The notes: a model not told the origin generated them from the sequence alone. A stretch of DNA of 34,248 nt from Protostelium mycophagum (GCA_002081555.1 MZNV01000651.1:1-34248); one strand, 5' to 3'; shown: positions 22,519-33,046, counted from the stretch's first letter. Numbers and translations are program-made.

Positions 22519-25500
22519 ATGATGAAGAAAGTGGGATGGTTGGCGAGTTGGTTTGGAAGATTGCCAGATGAAAATGAACCTTTATCACCAACCGCTTTAA
22601 ATGAGTTCAGACAATACTTGGTGGATCATATGGTGTCAGAATGGCAGACACAATATTTAGATTTTGATTCTCTTGTCGGTCTCCTCCATCAAGAGTTAGA
22701 GTCAAGAGGTGAGTTGATCTGATACGGTCGATCCTCCAGTTTACGATGATTTAGATTCAAGAATCCACTTTGGTTCCATCACAAGGTCATCTGATCAAGA
22801 CATGGAAGCAGAAGTCAGCTTATTCACATGTTTATTTCATCTCACATGTACAGGGCGTGGGTGGGCGTTTATGGCGTCTTTTAGAAGAAGAATACGCCAA
22901 AATAAACAGATTTTATGATGAAATAGAAGTTCAACTGAGCGCGAGACTCGATCAACTGGGGAAAGAGGCAGCAGAGGTGGTCATTTCAATCCCGATGATC
23001 ATCACCATGATTCTTTAATGACATTCTTCAGTTTACTCTGTCGGAGGAGATGAAGGTGGTCAAGTCTCGAAAACAATTCACTGATGCATTCGTACAACTA
23101 CACAAGGGGCTCACCATGCTGCAATCTTTCTCGACTGTCAACCATGGTGCCGCTCTGGAGGTGCGAAATTTCATTGAAATTTCAGTGAAATGTACAAAGA
23201 CGGACACTTGACAGGTCATCAAAATACACGATTTGATTTGGCTAAGAGAAACGAGGGATGCAGATGTTGATTCTCAAAGAAAGTCCATCAAGGTATTTAT
23301 ACCAGGGAAATAGATCATTTATAATTGTTTTGTATCGAGCAATGCTTTGCGGCTCTGCAAAACTCATGTCGCGCAGTATCCAGCGCGGCTGTTGTGGAGA
23401 ATAATTATTTGTATATTTTTATACCAAGCCACATTACTGACGCCTTTCAGCATCTTAACAACCTGAACTCTCAGCCCTTTTGGATGAAGTTACACCGAGT
23501 CACAGAGATGATCACGAGATCAGAGGTATAGTTGAATGTAAAAATCCTTCTGACGCGTCTCAGAAAATATACGCCAAGACACTGAACCTGCCCGTCGATA
23601 AAGCCAAGACAATACTGAATCGCCAGCAAAAAAAGCTGTCACAAAAGGCCGTCTTTACGCTCGGACTGTGGTGTGGTGTCAACCTGGCATTATTCGTCAT
23701 CTTACTCCTGGTGAGTGGAGGGTCGCGGGTTCGACGCTTTCCCCCGCCATTTTTTTCGGAGGCTGACGCGGTTCAGTTGTTTTTATGGAACTCGGAACAA
23801 TTCAACACAAACGCCTTCTTTGCAGGATTTCCACTGTTTCGAGGTGTCGGAATGTTGTTACTACAAATATGGTGGTGGGGTGAGCGTCTCCATTGTTTGT
23901 GCCCTTTTGCTGACGTCATCTAGGGATAATGACATTCATATACAACAAATGGAAGATCAATTACGTACTCATTCTGAATCTCGATCCTCCATCAGCGCTC
24001 GGTCATTACCAAATCTTCAAAGTGAGTTGTCATGACACCCGAAAGCTGACTCGTTGTAGATGGCCGGTCTCTTGACCTCCATATGGCTGTCTTGCTTTAT
24101 ATTTTTCACGGTACACACCAAGACCGGGTATTCGCTCTGGGCTCTTCCCCATGAGTGGTTTCCAGTCATCATGTTGATCATCTTCTCTGCACTTGCCATC
24201 AACCCTTTCCATTTCTTTTATAGAGCGACGAGATGGTGGCTGTTGAAGACGATTGTCACGTGAGAGACGACTATTTGTATCCATGACGATTTCTTTAATT
24301 GGAAGTGTTGTTGACCCATTGTAGATGTGTGTTGTCGCCACTGTCGGAATGTGTCTTTGTACACTTTTTCATATCTGATATCATGACTTCCATGCCCAAA
24401 TTTTTCAGTGAGGTGTGTGATGTCATATGATCTTATATCAAGATATCATCGATAGTAATGACATCGCAACCCATGTCGTGATCTATTTTTAACTTACTAA
24501 TGATGTCGAAAAGGTGGAATACGCTGTGTGCTACCTAGTAACAGGAGATTGGAAGATCAACGGTGATTTCATTTTGTTGCACCCACATCAACATTTCGAT
24601 CTGATCATCCCAGAATCGGGACGATGTGCCGCCCAAGTGGAGTTCTTACTGCCATACACCGTATTGTTCCCTCTATGGATTAGATTCTGCCAGTGTCTGA
24701 GGCGGTACTTCATCACAAAGTGAGTATCTTCTTCTTTATCAAATTAACATCACAAGGGACAAGGAGCACCTCGCAAATGCCGGGAAATATTTCAGTAGTA
24801 TGACCTGTCAGGTATTTTTAGATCGTCTACAACGGTGTAGACTCACCGAAATCTAGGTCTTTGGTGCCATCAACAAATTTCAGAGTGAGTAGATGTTAAG
24901 ACATCTCAACTCATATCATGACAGAATATTCACCGGTGTGGGAGACGACCAGAGTTTTTTGGGCGGGAAGTTTTGTCGTTGCGACAATTTATGTTTACGT
25001 ATGGGATATCGTAATGGATTGGGGACTTGGACTGCCACACAGAAAAACTCATTATTTATTTTTGAGGAACAACCTCATCTTTAGACCGGCGGTGAGCACC
25101 ACTTTGACAATCCACAATAACATTCTTGACAGGTATATTACGTTGTTATATTCCTCGACGGTATTGGAAGATTCTCGTGGACGTGGGCCCTCACACAGGT
25201 ACATTTCAAATCTTAAATCCGACGTTTTGGCGCCAAAAAATAAAACTTGTGCAGACCCCCATCCCCGGCCTCCACCCCGTTTACGTACCATTGATTTTCG
25301 CTGGAATGGAAATCTCGCGAAGGTCCATGTGGGGCATCATCAGAGTAGAATACGAGCGTGAGCTTCTTTATCATCCACCTAAATCCTGTTAAGAACCCGC
25401 AGATCTGAAGAATTGTGTCAAGTACAGAGCACTTCGGGAAGTGAACTTGCCCAAATGGACAAGACAACCTTCGTTGAGATCGATCTCGCCAACTTCTACC

Positions 25501-25527
25501 TCCGCGACAGCAACCAAAGTCCTTTAG
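22519..25527 (+). CDS. XPR1/SYG1-family phosphate exporter (SPX-EXS)
   Basis: Eighteen exons give 679 residues: 22519-22708, 22755-22813, 22854-22976, 23032-23160, 23215-23292, 23451-23525, 23564-23710, 23777-23879, 23924-24021, 24060-24259, 24325-24412, 24514-24719, 24757-24811, 24857-24884, 24925-25091, 25133-25198, 25255-25357, 25403-25527. The N-terminal SPX domain begins FRQYLVDHMVSEWQTQYLDF and includes LEEEYAKINRFYDEIEVQL. Membrane helices follow (CGVNLALFVILLL onward). EXS landmarks are GFPLFRGVGMLLLQIWWWG, KINYVLILNLDP, VFVHFFISDIMTSM, EHLANAGKYFSSM, VWDIVMDWGLG and EISRRSMWGIIRVEYE. Family members export phosphate under inositol-pyrophosphate control. The lysine cluster of the SPX sensor is reduced: VIKIHDLIW instead of K-x-x-KK-x-x-K. 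The start includes about 28 residues before the SPX helix. Confidence 0.93.
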
Positions 25528-26012
25528 AACATATAGAGACGAATCACCAGGACATTTTTCGGAACAAGAATCGGACGCAATGAATAAATTTGGATCCCCG
25601 GTTTACTTCGACTCTGTACAATAATACATTTATACATTTATCAACATCAGTAAGAAGTTATATCTCGAGGACAATCTTATCTCTGGGTTTCAATTCTCGC
25701 AATGAACAGAATGCAAACGGTTATAATAATAATATTCTGTGCATGAAAGATGTTCGTTTGGACAATGTACACAGATCACCTCTTCACGGGGGGTTTCAGA
25801 TCTTGATCTTGAATCACCATTAACGAAAAACATCTCGTCGCTTACCGCGAACATTCACATAAACCTATCAAATACGGCTACCGTGGGTGCATAGCCGTTA
25901 CAAACGTGAAGTATGTTCTGAATTCAGAGGAGAAGTTGCCGAGAAATCTGAAAGGAGGTTTCGGAACAATTCTGCGCAAGATTGTCAAACAAAAACGTGA
26001 GATCAGATCGCA
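25528..26012. promoter_or_regulatory. Intergenic region before the CTR gene
   Basis: These 485 bp contain no supported gene. It should hold the 3' UTR of the exporter and the promoter of the CTR transporter. Copies of the TTACCG/CGGTAA-type sequence occur near 25842 and 25875. Confidence 0.35.
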
Positions 26013-27898
26013 ATGAGGACGGTGGGACGAGCATTTGCTCTCCTTCTCTTCTCCCTTTTGGTCCATTCGGACTGCATTTCGGTAATTAACATCATCATTT
26101 TGAGATGGAAGTCACGTAAGTTTTTGGGTGACCGCCACAGGACCCAAGCCCTCCATCTTGCGCTGATTTTCAGTATCCAGAAGATTCGGCCAAACAAAAT
26201 GTCACAGATCTCTGCTCAAAGATGCCAAACATGCCCGCCTGCACTCTGAAACGTGTGTGTGAGGATGGCTCTGCGCAGACTACTGGCTCACCCTACTGCG
26301 ACTCATTCTCTTTACTCACCGAGATATGTTTAGTCGATAAAATGATGGGCATGAAGGGCTGCAAGGACTACAAAACTATGTGCCAGCCGGGTTCTTCTGT
26401 AAAGCAGTGTAATTTGACGACCACTTCACTATTAAAAATGCCAAACACAAAGGTGATTCGACGAATTATTTAAGTATTGCGAAAAAGCTGATCAATGAAG
26501 GTTTCAAATGATTCGCTACAAGAAATGTGCCAGCAGATGCCTCATATGACAGATTGCTCGAAATGTCTAAACAAACCCTGCGATTATCTCTCAGTTTACT
26601 CGAGCTTGTGCTTGGAAATGTCAGGTAATTTTTCGCAGTTTGAATTTGATTTTGCGATGTCTAATGTGGATGAACATTTTGAGTGATGATTCTTAAAGAT
26701 ATGGATGGCTGCGTTGCATGGAAAGACATGTGCTCATTTATTCCCAACTGGTCGCTATGTACAGATACACCTCCAGTCGCCAGCAATTGCATAACGGTGA
26801 GATTCAAAATTTAAATTTCGTTGACGGCGGGCAGCAACCTTCTCTCCCAGCCTGCACAAATTTCACTTTTCCTGATGATATGGCCCGCGGGGACATCGAG
26901 AACCTCTGCACTGAGATGCCAAACATGCCAGGCTGCACCTTGTCAACACTCTGCACAAAGCCTGACAGCCGCATAGCCTCTTCTATTTATTGCAAACCCA
27001 TCGCTGTTCTGTCTGAGATTTGCATGGATGGCATGTCGCGCATGATGGGATGCAGAAACTACACCAGCATGTGTCAAAATGACACTGTCGTGCCACAGTG
27101 CCACATGAATTCCGACACCCTACTCCCCATGCCAAACAGCCAAGTGAGCGCATTCGCAGATCCGCGAATTCGTACTGACGCGTTGTAGACCATTCAAAGT
27201 AGCGTAAAGAGCATCTGCTCAGAGATGGTCATGTCCGGTTGTGAAAAATGCTCGAAAAAACCCTGCGATTACCTCACAGTCTACTCCGAGCTCTGCATAA
27301 GCATGCCAGGTACCAAATCTCCCGGGAATTTCGCTGAAATTTCCCAGACATGAGCCAATGCAAGCCGTGGAAAAGCATGTGCAAATTCGTGCCGGACTGG
27401 CCGATTTGCAGCGCCGCAAACTCCGACTCTGATGACGCAGTGGAGATGCGCATGTACTTCCATTGGGATTATTACGATTATATTCTGTTCAGGCACTGGG
27501 TCCCGCGGTCCACATTGCAATACATCGGCTCTATCGTGGCCGTGTTTTTTGCAACGCTGCTCCACGACGGGATCAGGCTCTTGAGAAGCGTAATGGAGCG
27601 TAAATGGCAGATGAATGAGGGATACACGGATATTTCATTCCGCAGGTGATTTTATTTGTTGATGAGAATTGTAAAACTGAGTTTTCCAAGTGCACCACCT
27701 TTCCGTCTGTCCGTAGACTTCCCTCGGGCCCTCTTACAATTTGCGGACGTGATGTGGGGTCTCTTCATCATGCTCATCGCCATGACTTATAATGTCGGTC
27801 TCGTGATCACCATCGGAGTCGGTTACTTTGTGGGTACACTTTTGTTTGGAAGATACATGCGTCACGACGTGCACAAGCCGGCCTCCACTTGCCACTAA
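26013..27898 (+). CDS. CTR-family copper transporter with duplicated cysteine-rich ectodomain
   Basis: Eight exons (26013-26081, 26174-26452, 26501-26624, 26699-26796, 26835-27143, 27189-27309, 27348-27645, 27691-27898) give 501 residues. A signal peptide (MRTVGRAFALLLFSLLVHS) leads into about 330 residues of Cys/Met-rich ectodomain made of two copies of one unit (LCSKMPNMPACTL... and LCTEMPNMPGCTL...). The CTR domain follows: MRMYFHWDYYDYILF, a first helix (YIGSIVAVFFATLL), a second helix with the M-x3-M copper filter (MLIAM), and a third with G-x3-G packing (GYFVGTLLFG). It ends in a His/Cys tail (KPASTCH). CTR proteins are trimeric Cu(I) channels. The layout resembles the endosomal p80 protein of Dictyostelium, so an endolysosomal site is possible. 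Confidence 0.9.
26174..27420 (+). repeat. Tandem duplication of the CTR ectodomain unit
   Basis: Unit A covers exons 26174-26452, 26501-26624 and 26699-26796. Unit B covers exons 26835-27143, 27189-27309 and the 5' part of 27348-27645, ending near 27420. Matching blocks in order: KMPNMPACTL/EMPNMPGCTL, LLTEICL/VLSEICM, GCKDYKTMCQ/GCRNYTSMCQ, KPCDYLSVYSSLC/KPCDYLTVYSELC, WKDMCSFIPNWSLC/WKSMCKFVPDWPIC. The introns inside the units have the same positions and phases (0 then 1). Confidence 0.85.
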
Positions 27899-27902
27899 TA
27901 AA
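27897..27902 (+). terminator. Polyadenylation signal overlapping the CTR stop codon
   Basis: The gene ends CAC TAA TAAAAATG; AATAAA begins at the second base of the stop codon. Confidence 0.5.
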
Positions 27903-28064
27903 AATGTGAAAGTACATCTGTGGAGCTATAAATCTGCGATTCGCGGTTCGCGAAACAACATTGAGGCCGAATAAATAAAGGGGGTTTTTCTGAGGAAGAC
28001 TCCAAATGCTTTCTTTAGAGGTATTGTGCTCCGGCAACGGTTTTGCACCTTCTGAATTCTGAAT

Positions 28065-28112
28065 TTTTCCGGTAAGGTCTGCGGTAATAACCGTATCCTT
28101 ACCGTAGGAAAA
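28065..28112. repeat. Nested inverted repeat between convergent genes
   Basis: CGGTAAGG (28070-28077) pairs with CCTTACCG (28097-28104). Outside it, TTTTCC (28065-28070) can pair with GGAAAA (28107-28112), sharing two bases with the first arm. Inside it, CGGT (28082-28085) pairs with ACCG (28090-28093). The rest of 27899-28311, between the CTR and protease stop codons, has no supported gene. Confidence 0.5.
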
Positions 28113-28311
28113 CAAAAATAAAAAGGTACACAACCGAAGCCAGGGCATCAGAAACTGTTCCGACCAACGGTCGTGTTTGCGACTGAACGGAAGTAGTGGT
28201 CTCATTTCTGTTCATTCTAAAATAACAGATGTGATGTGTCTCAAATAAATCGATCACTAAATAATTCTATTCATATGTTTTGTTCCACCGGCATCCCCAG
28301 TGGTCGAATTA

Positions 28312-31300
28312 TCAACTGGAAGGTGGTAGGGCAACTGCCCATTTGAAGGAAGATAGAGGCAAGGAAGAGTTGCAATGCATGGATGAACTGAGTGAAGTAC
28401 CGTCGTTCGTGAGGGACATTGCACTATTTGTATTGGTGATGCGATAAGTGCCGTCGGGGTAGGCAATGAAGAACCAAGTCTGTCTATCAACAACCAGTTG
28501 GTTCCACATGTAGGCCTGTGATCATCATTATCAAATTCAAAAATGTGAAGATGATCGATTTGCCGAATGCCAAGCTATGAATTTTTTCTCACCACACTCG
28601 GTGCTATTTGATCAATATAGGCAGTTTGGCCTTCGAGCTGTTGAGTGATGTAATATTGTGTGTCGATACCGTTTGATACAATCTGCAGTAATCAGATAAC
28701 AAAATGAGTAATTTACGGCAAAGAAAGCTGAATCTTAGCGTGTTGATATGATCACTCACAGAAAATACTGTGGTGCTATTACAGTCGTCGATTGAAAGCT
28801 GGTAATCAGAAATGGGGCCCAAAGGGGTGAGACATTTTCCGTTCGAAGTTTTAATTTGGAAAGCCCCAGTTTTGAATGTGTCGTTTACAACGGGTATGTA
28901 TATATTCGGCTGAGTGAGCAGTGACTGATCACGTCAGTGATTACATTTTATAATGAGATGATGAAAGCCTACCAAGAAGCCTCCCTGACCGCCAGCATTT
29001 CTTATCCAGTAAGCAAATCCTTTGATACCCCAATTAGGTCCCCACGAGCTAAGAGCGGATCAGTTTCATTCAAGTGTAAGTTTCGATAGTCCCCCTTATC
29101 ACTGTGATCATCACTCACTTTTTGACTATCCAGTAAGGAGTGTTGGTTTCAATTTCTGTACCGTAGCCAATGATTTGCATGGCATGACCTGACTCATGTG
29201 TACCGTTTGCAGCGCTATTGTTCTGCCAGTTGGGGTATGAATATACACCGGCTAATTTGGCTAGTTAGCAAGCAAATTAACATCTGACATTTTTTGTGCA
29301 AGAGACAGAAGATATCAATTGCCATCGGTTATACATGGACAAAAAATTCTTTGAAGATGTTCAACGAAGTAACTCACATCCATAATATCTGAATGTGGGT
29401 CCCAACTTTGTGCCCATGTATACAGGTCCGAACTGAAGAGCATAGATTAAACTAGCTTCATCTGTTGCTCTTCTGAGAAAAGAGGTGACGCCCTTTGGAA
29501 TGAGAACTCCAGAGGTGGCCTGAATTTATTTAGAAAAATTAAAGTGCAAGGTTGTTCAGTACAAAGATGGATGATTACCGGTGGGTTGAAGGGGCAGGGA
29601 GAGTTTAATGTTGTGCGGGGAAAGGAGTTGGCCATCACCATTCCTCCGGCCCTTTGAACCCATGCAAAAGCCTCATCAAAATTCCCTCCGTTGCACCCAT
29701 CAGGTATGGCACAATTGATCATCTATAGATTCAATCAGTCACATCTTTTATTTTTTTGCTCATTGTATTATCATGTGTTGTGCAGAAGTAATATGAGATG
29801 TACCTCTTGCTCAGAGAGAAGCATAACTTGTGACTTTGTTGCAATAGCTACAGCTGATTCTATCAGTCCAGTGGATGCCCAAGCCCAGCATGATCCACAA
29901 TCTGTACAGTGTCAATTTGACACCTGTCAAAATTTACCTTGTGAGCCGATGGGAGCAATGACATTTCCACGAGTTCTCCAGTCGAAATCAGGAGTCCATG
30001 ATTTTCTGTCATCATTGGTACATATTTATTGCATTACTAATTGACTAACCCTTTTACTCCACATCCTATGGCACTATAGACACTCATGTAATGACCATGC
30101 GCCTCCCATGGTTGAACAGGATCAGGCTTGTCACCACACTCATTGCCATCTTTGCATTGATGTGGGTTTGAGGGACAAGCTCCTTTTGACACAGGAGAGA
30201 GAGGAACTGAGGTGAGTCATCAGGTGTAAAGAAGATTTCTGTGTTTTCAATATATGAAAGACACAACTCGATACAGTTATCAGATTAAACTCACTCGTGT
30301 TCATACACAGACAATAAACCCCAAATAATCCAGCATATGGAATTCCCTTCAGTCCACACTTGTCAACACAGAAGTTAACGGTCAAATCCTCCGAGTGAGT
30401 GTTTGAAAATAGCACACCGGAAATATTAAAGCACCCGAGATGAGCACATTGATTTGCTATTTATCATGTAAGTAATCATCATATATATACGCAGATATCA
30501 CAACAGATTGTTCAAATATGATGAAAAAAATGTGACTTACAAGTTGCAATACAACCTGACGCGTTGTAGATCGAGATAGCTGCAGGACCTCCGCAATATT
30601 GGTTGATGTTTCCTGAACAAGTCGCATTTCGACATGTGGTATTTGCACCGCTGTAGAAATCACCACAACGGCAGTCATTTCCATTTACAATTCCTGTGAT
30701 TCTCAGCAAAATTATTTGCTTGACAGTAGGATTGTAACCTGCATATTGAGACCCGCGTCCTGAACAATAATTGACACACTTTTCAACCGTCATCTCTTTA
30801 GTGTCAATCCATTCATAATCTGCGTTATAATGAGGATTCGCAAAGATTTAGATCTCACCTGTAAGAATGGGCTTGGAAGGGTCATAAACCACACAAGTGT
30901 GAAATGTGTAGCACAAAGATACGTTGGTACTTGCTCCAAGCGATCCATCTGCCGGTCCCTCTGTATCATCTTCATCAAGGTCGTATCCTCCTTGAGGAAT
31001 GAATTTGTCGCAGGAGCCACAATCTTGCATGGAACAGCCGTCAAAGGTTTGACCACAGTTGTCGGTGCAGTCAAAATCCTCATCCAATGTACAGTTGGGA
31101 GTGTAGGGATATTGACCTGTCAAAAATGTCAGCAAAATGTGCATACAGGACAGGTTACACTACACTTACCGATCCAGTTACCACGAGGATAGTAGACACA
31201 GTGAGTATAATTTCCAATAGATCCGCCACAGTTGTAAGTAGCACATCCAACCTGTCTCTTGTTAACCTCGCATGTCAATCTGACAATTTTGGCATGTCGA

Positions 31301-31942
31301 CTCACCGAAGTTGTTCCATTCCATACAATTGCAGTGTAGTTTGGCGCTGATGATATTTCATCAAGTTCCCACAAGAACTCTTGATTCTCTTGTTCCCAAT
31401 GATAAACAGCCTGTATGCATCAACAGACATTTAGGATGAATAGACATAGAGGCCTCACAGCTTCTGGTGTGAAGTCAGGTATAGCCAAATTTATGCCAAA
31501 TGTCTCAGAACGTACGAATCTGACAGAAATCAGTATAACTCAGTTATCGTTTAGATATTGTCGATGTGCTGAGGGTAGATGATGCGGCTAAGCCACATTT
31601 CGCGGTTGCTCACCTATTTCTAGGATCGTTGGTCACAAAGCATGCCCTGACCCAGTCGGTAGCCATGGATTCCAAAGTAGAGTTCCACACCAAATGTGAT
31701 AGAGGAGTGATAGGGAAAGGGTATGCTCTGTCTCTCACGCCGTTGAGCCATTGCAGCATAACCTATATGATTTAGCTGAGGCCCTTTGCATCCCGTGAGG
31801 CCGTCTACGAGCTGAAGTATACAGAGACTAAAATCATTGTTGTACCTATGTGAATGATAAGTGAACTCACCGTGCTGTTAGTGTAAACCGGCTGAGCTGC
31901 CACAAAAGACAAGAGTAACAAGATTGCGGCTGCCCTCTTCAT
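28312..31942 (-). CDS. Secreted CAP-WSC-WSC-papain protease-ricin lectin fusion
   Basis: Nineteen exons join in phase to 794 residues: 31871-31942, 31614-31762, 31459-31519, 31306-31410, 31170-31251, 30859-31116, 30739-30819, 30693-30541, 30295-30456, 30050-30206, 29938-30005, 29804-29901, 29579-29722, 29378-29519, 29119-29251, 28973-29048, 28760-28909, 28593-28682, 28312-28515. Order: signal peptide (MKRAAAILLLLSFVAAQ); CAP domain (QWLNGVRDRAYPFPITPLSH, YTAIVWNGTTSVGCATYNC, CVYYPRGNWIGQYPYTP); acidic Cys-rich linker; WSC 1 (MTVEKCVNYCSGRGSQYAG, NDCRCG, CSGNINQYCGG); WSC 2 (CVDKCGLKGIPYAGLFGVYC); papain-type C1 protease; ricin-type beta-trefoil (NGKCLTPLG, RQTWFFIAYPDGTYRI). The active site is complete: QGDCGSCWAW, GHAMQIIGYG and, across a splice, KNSWGPNWG. 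No I29 propeptide is visible. The acceptor at 30206 has an in-frame alternative 27 nt downstream. Confidence 0.88.
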
Positions 31943-32251
31943 GCTACCTCTGAAAATGAGTTTCAGTGAGTAAGTACCCGCTATCCGACGTAACCGTGTA
32001 GTTCAAATCAGGTTCACGTTAAAGAACGTGTATCTGGCAGTGGTACAAGAAGAGTACGAACTTGGTTGGCAAGGTGAAGCGATTTTCCTGAAAATCTTTG
32101 CTTCCATTTTGCCTGGCGTATTCAAAGTCACCCCAAACACGTCAAGTATTTACGGTATGATAACGCAAAATTCACGGTTATAATTATTACGGTGAAGTTG
32201 AACACGCCAGGCAATACCGATTGTGGTAGCACCCGATTGTGGTAGCACCAA
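31943..32251. promoter_or_regulatory. Bidirectional promoter region between protease fusion and I29-like gene
   Basis: This head-to-head intergenic region holds a palindrome, CACGTT-AAAG-AACGTG (32015-32030), several TTACGG/CCGTAA-like hexamers (around 32150 and 32187) and a 16-bp tandem repeat at its right end. No gene is seen in it. Confidence 0.45.
32217..32248. repeat. Perfect tandem repeat of 16 bp
   Basis: CCGATTGTGGTAGCAC occurs twice head to tail (32217-32232 and 32233-32248), just upstream of the I29-like gene. It could be a duplicated factor-binding site. Confidence 0.85.
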
Positions 32252-33046
32252 ATGAACTTCGGATTGACACCATTTTTCAGGAAAAAGAAGTTCGACATGT
32301 CCACTCCCCTTCCGACTTTAACTAAGCACTACCCCACCGGTGAGACATTTATTCTTGTGCCCAACTCATCATCACTTGCTAAGATGAGGGAGAGTTTGAC
32401 CGATAATAGATGCTGAGTATGAAGACATCTTCAACCAATGGCAGAACGCTTTTGGCTATACCAATCAAACCTTGGTGACTATCGATAATCTCAAGTTGAG
32501 CATCCAGAGAATACTGGACGATACTGACTATGACACCACATTTGGATCTACAAACAGTGAGTGTCAATTGTAAAGCTGAACAACCTTCTGACTGCCACAG
32601 CCGATCTCACTAAAATGGCAGGGTATAGTGACGAGACTTTTGCTGACCTGTTTCTGGGCATCGATTTCAACTTCACTGCGCCTCCCCCACAATCTTTACC
32701 TTTCAACACATATGTATCTGCATCATCTGTATCATCAGCGGCCCCAGCAGTCAGAAGCAGCAACGGTCTCTCACCTGGGCAGATTGCGGGTACGCTTTTC
32801 GTTCTATCTACATCGTTGTAATTGTGAGCAGGTATTGTGATAGGAAGTGTGGCTTTTGTAGCCTTGGTAGCGGTCGTTATAGCGATATTTGTCAAGCTCT
32901 CCAGAGGAAATGGTAGCAAAAATAACCAGGATGTTCCAATGGAGGTGATGAAAATTGATCATCGCATTTACGAAGTTCACGGTTATCATTTGCCTGCACA
33001 GAAGCAGTTCAAAATGATAACAGCGAAAAATGATCAGCAAGATTGA
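32252..33046 (+). CDS. Membrane protein with an I29 cathepsin-propeptide-like domain
   Basis: Four exons (32252 or 32297 to 32339, 32410-32556, 32601-32789, 32832-33046) join in phase to 212 or 197 residues. The N-terminal ~90 residues follow the outline of the I29 inhibitor domain: AEYEDIFNQWQNAF, then DNLKLSIQRI, then GSTNTDLT and YSDETFADLFLG, compared with the family's F-x-x-W, N-x-x-x-I and G-x-N-x-F-x-D-L-T-x-E-E-F-x-x-x-x-LG. A Ser/Ala/Pro stalk follows, then one membrane helix (GIVIGSVAFVALVAVVIAIF), a basic stop (KLSRGN) and a 50-residue tail. No protease domain follows. No N-terminal signal peptide is seen, so either a first exon is missing or the helix itself is the membrane signal. 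It is divergent from the papain fusion gene. I29 identity is inferred, not certain. Confidence 0.6.

Noticed and set aside
27807-28205. Minus-strand ORF with a hydrophobic start (MPWLRLCTFLFLFSYG)
   Set aside because: It overlaps the 3' end of the CTR gene and the inverted repeat, has no motif and no supporting splice sites.
29119-29160. Loss of the catalytic Asn in the C1 protease (unspliced frame reads VKK)
   Set aside because: After splicing 29119 to 29048 the codon becomes AAC and the sequence is KNSWG, so the Asn is present.
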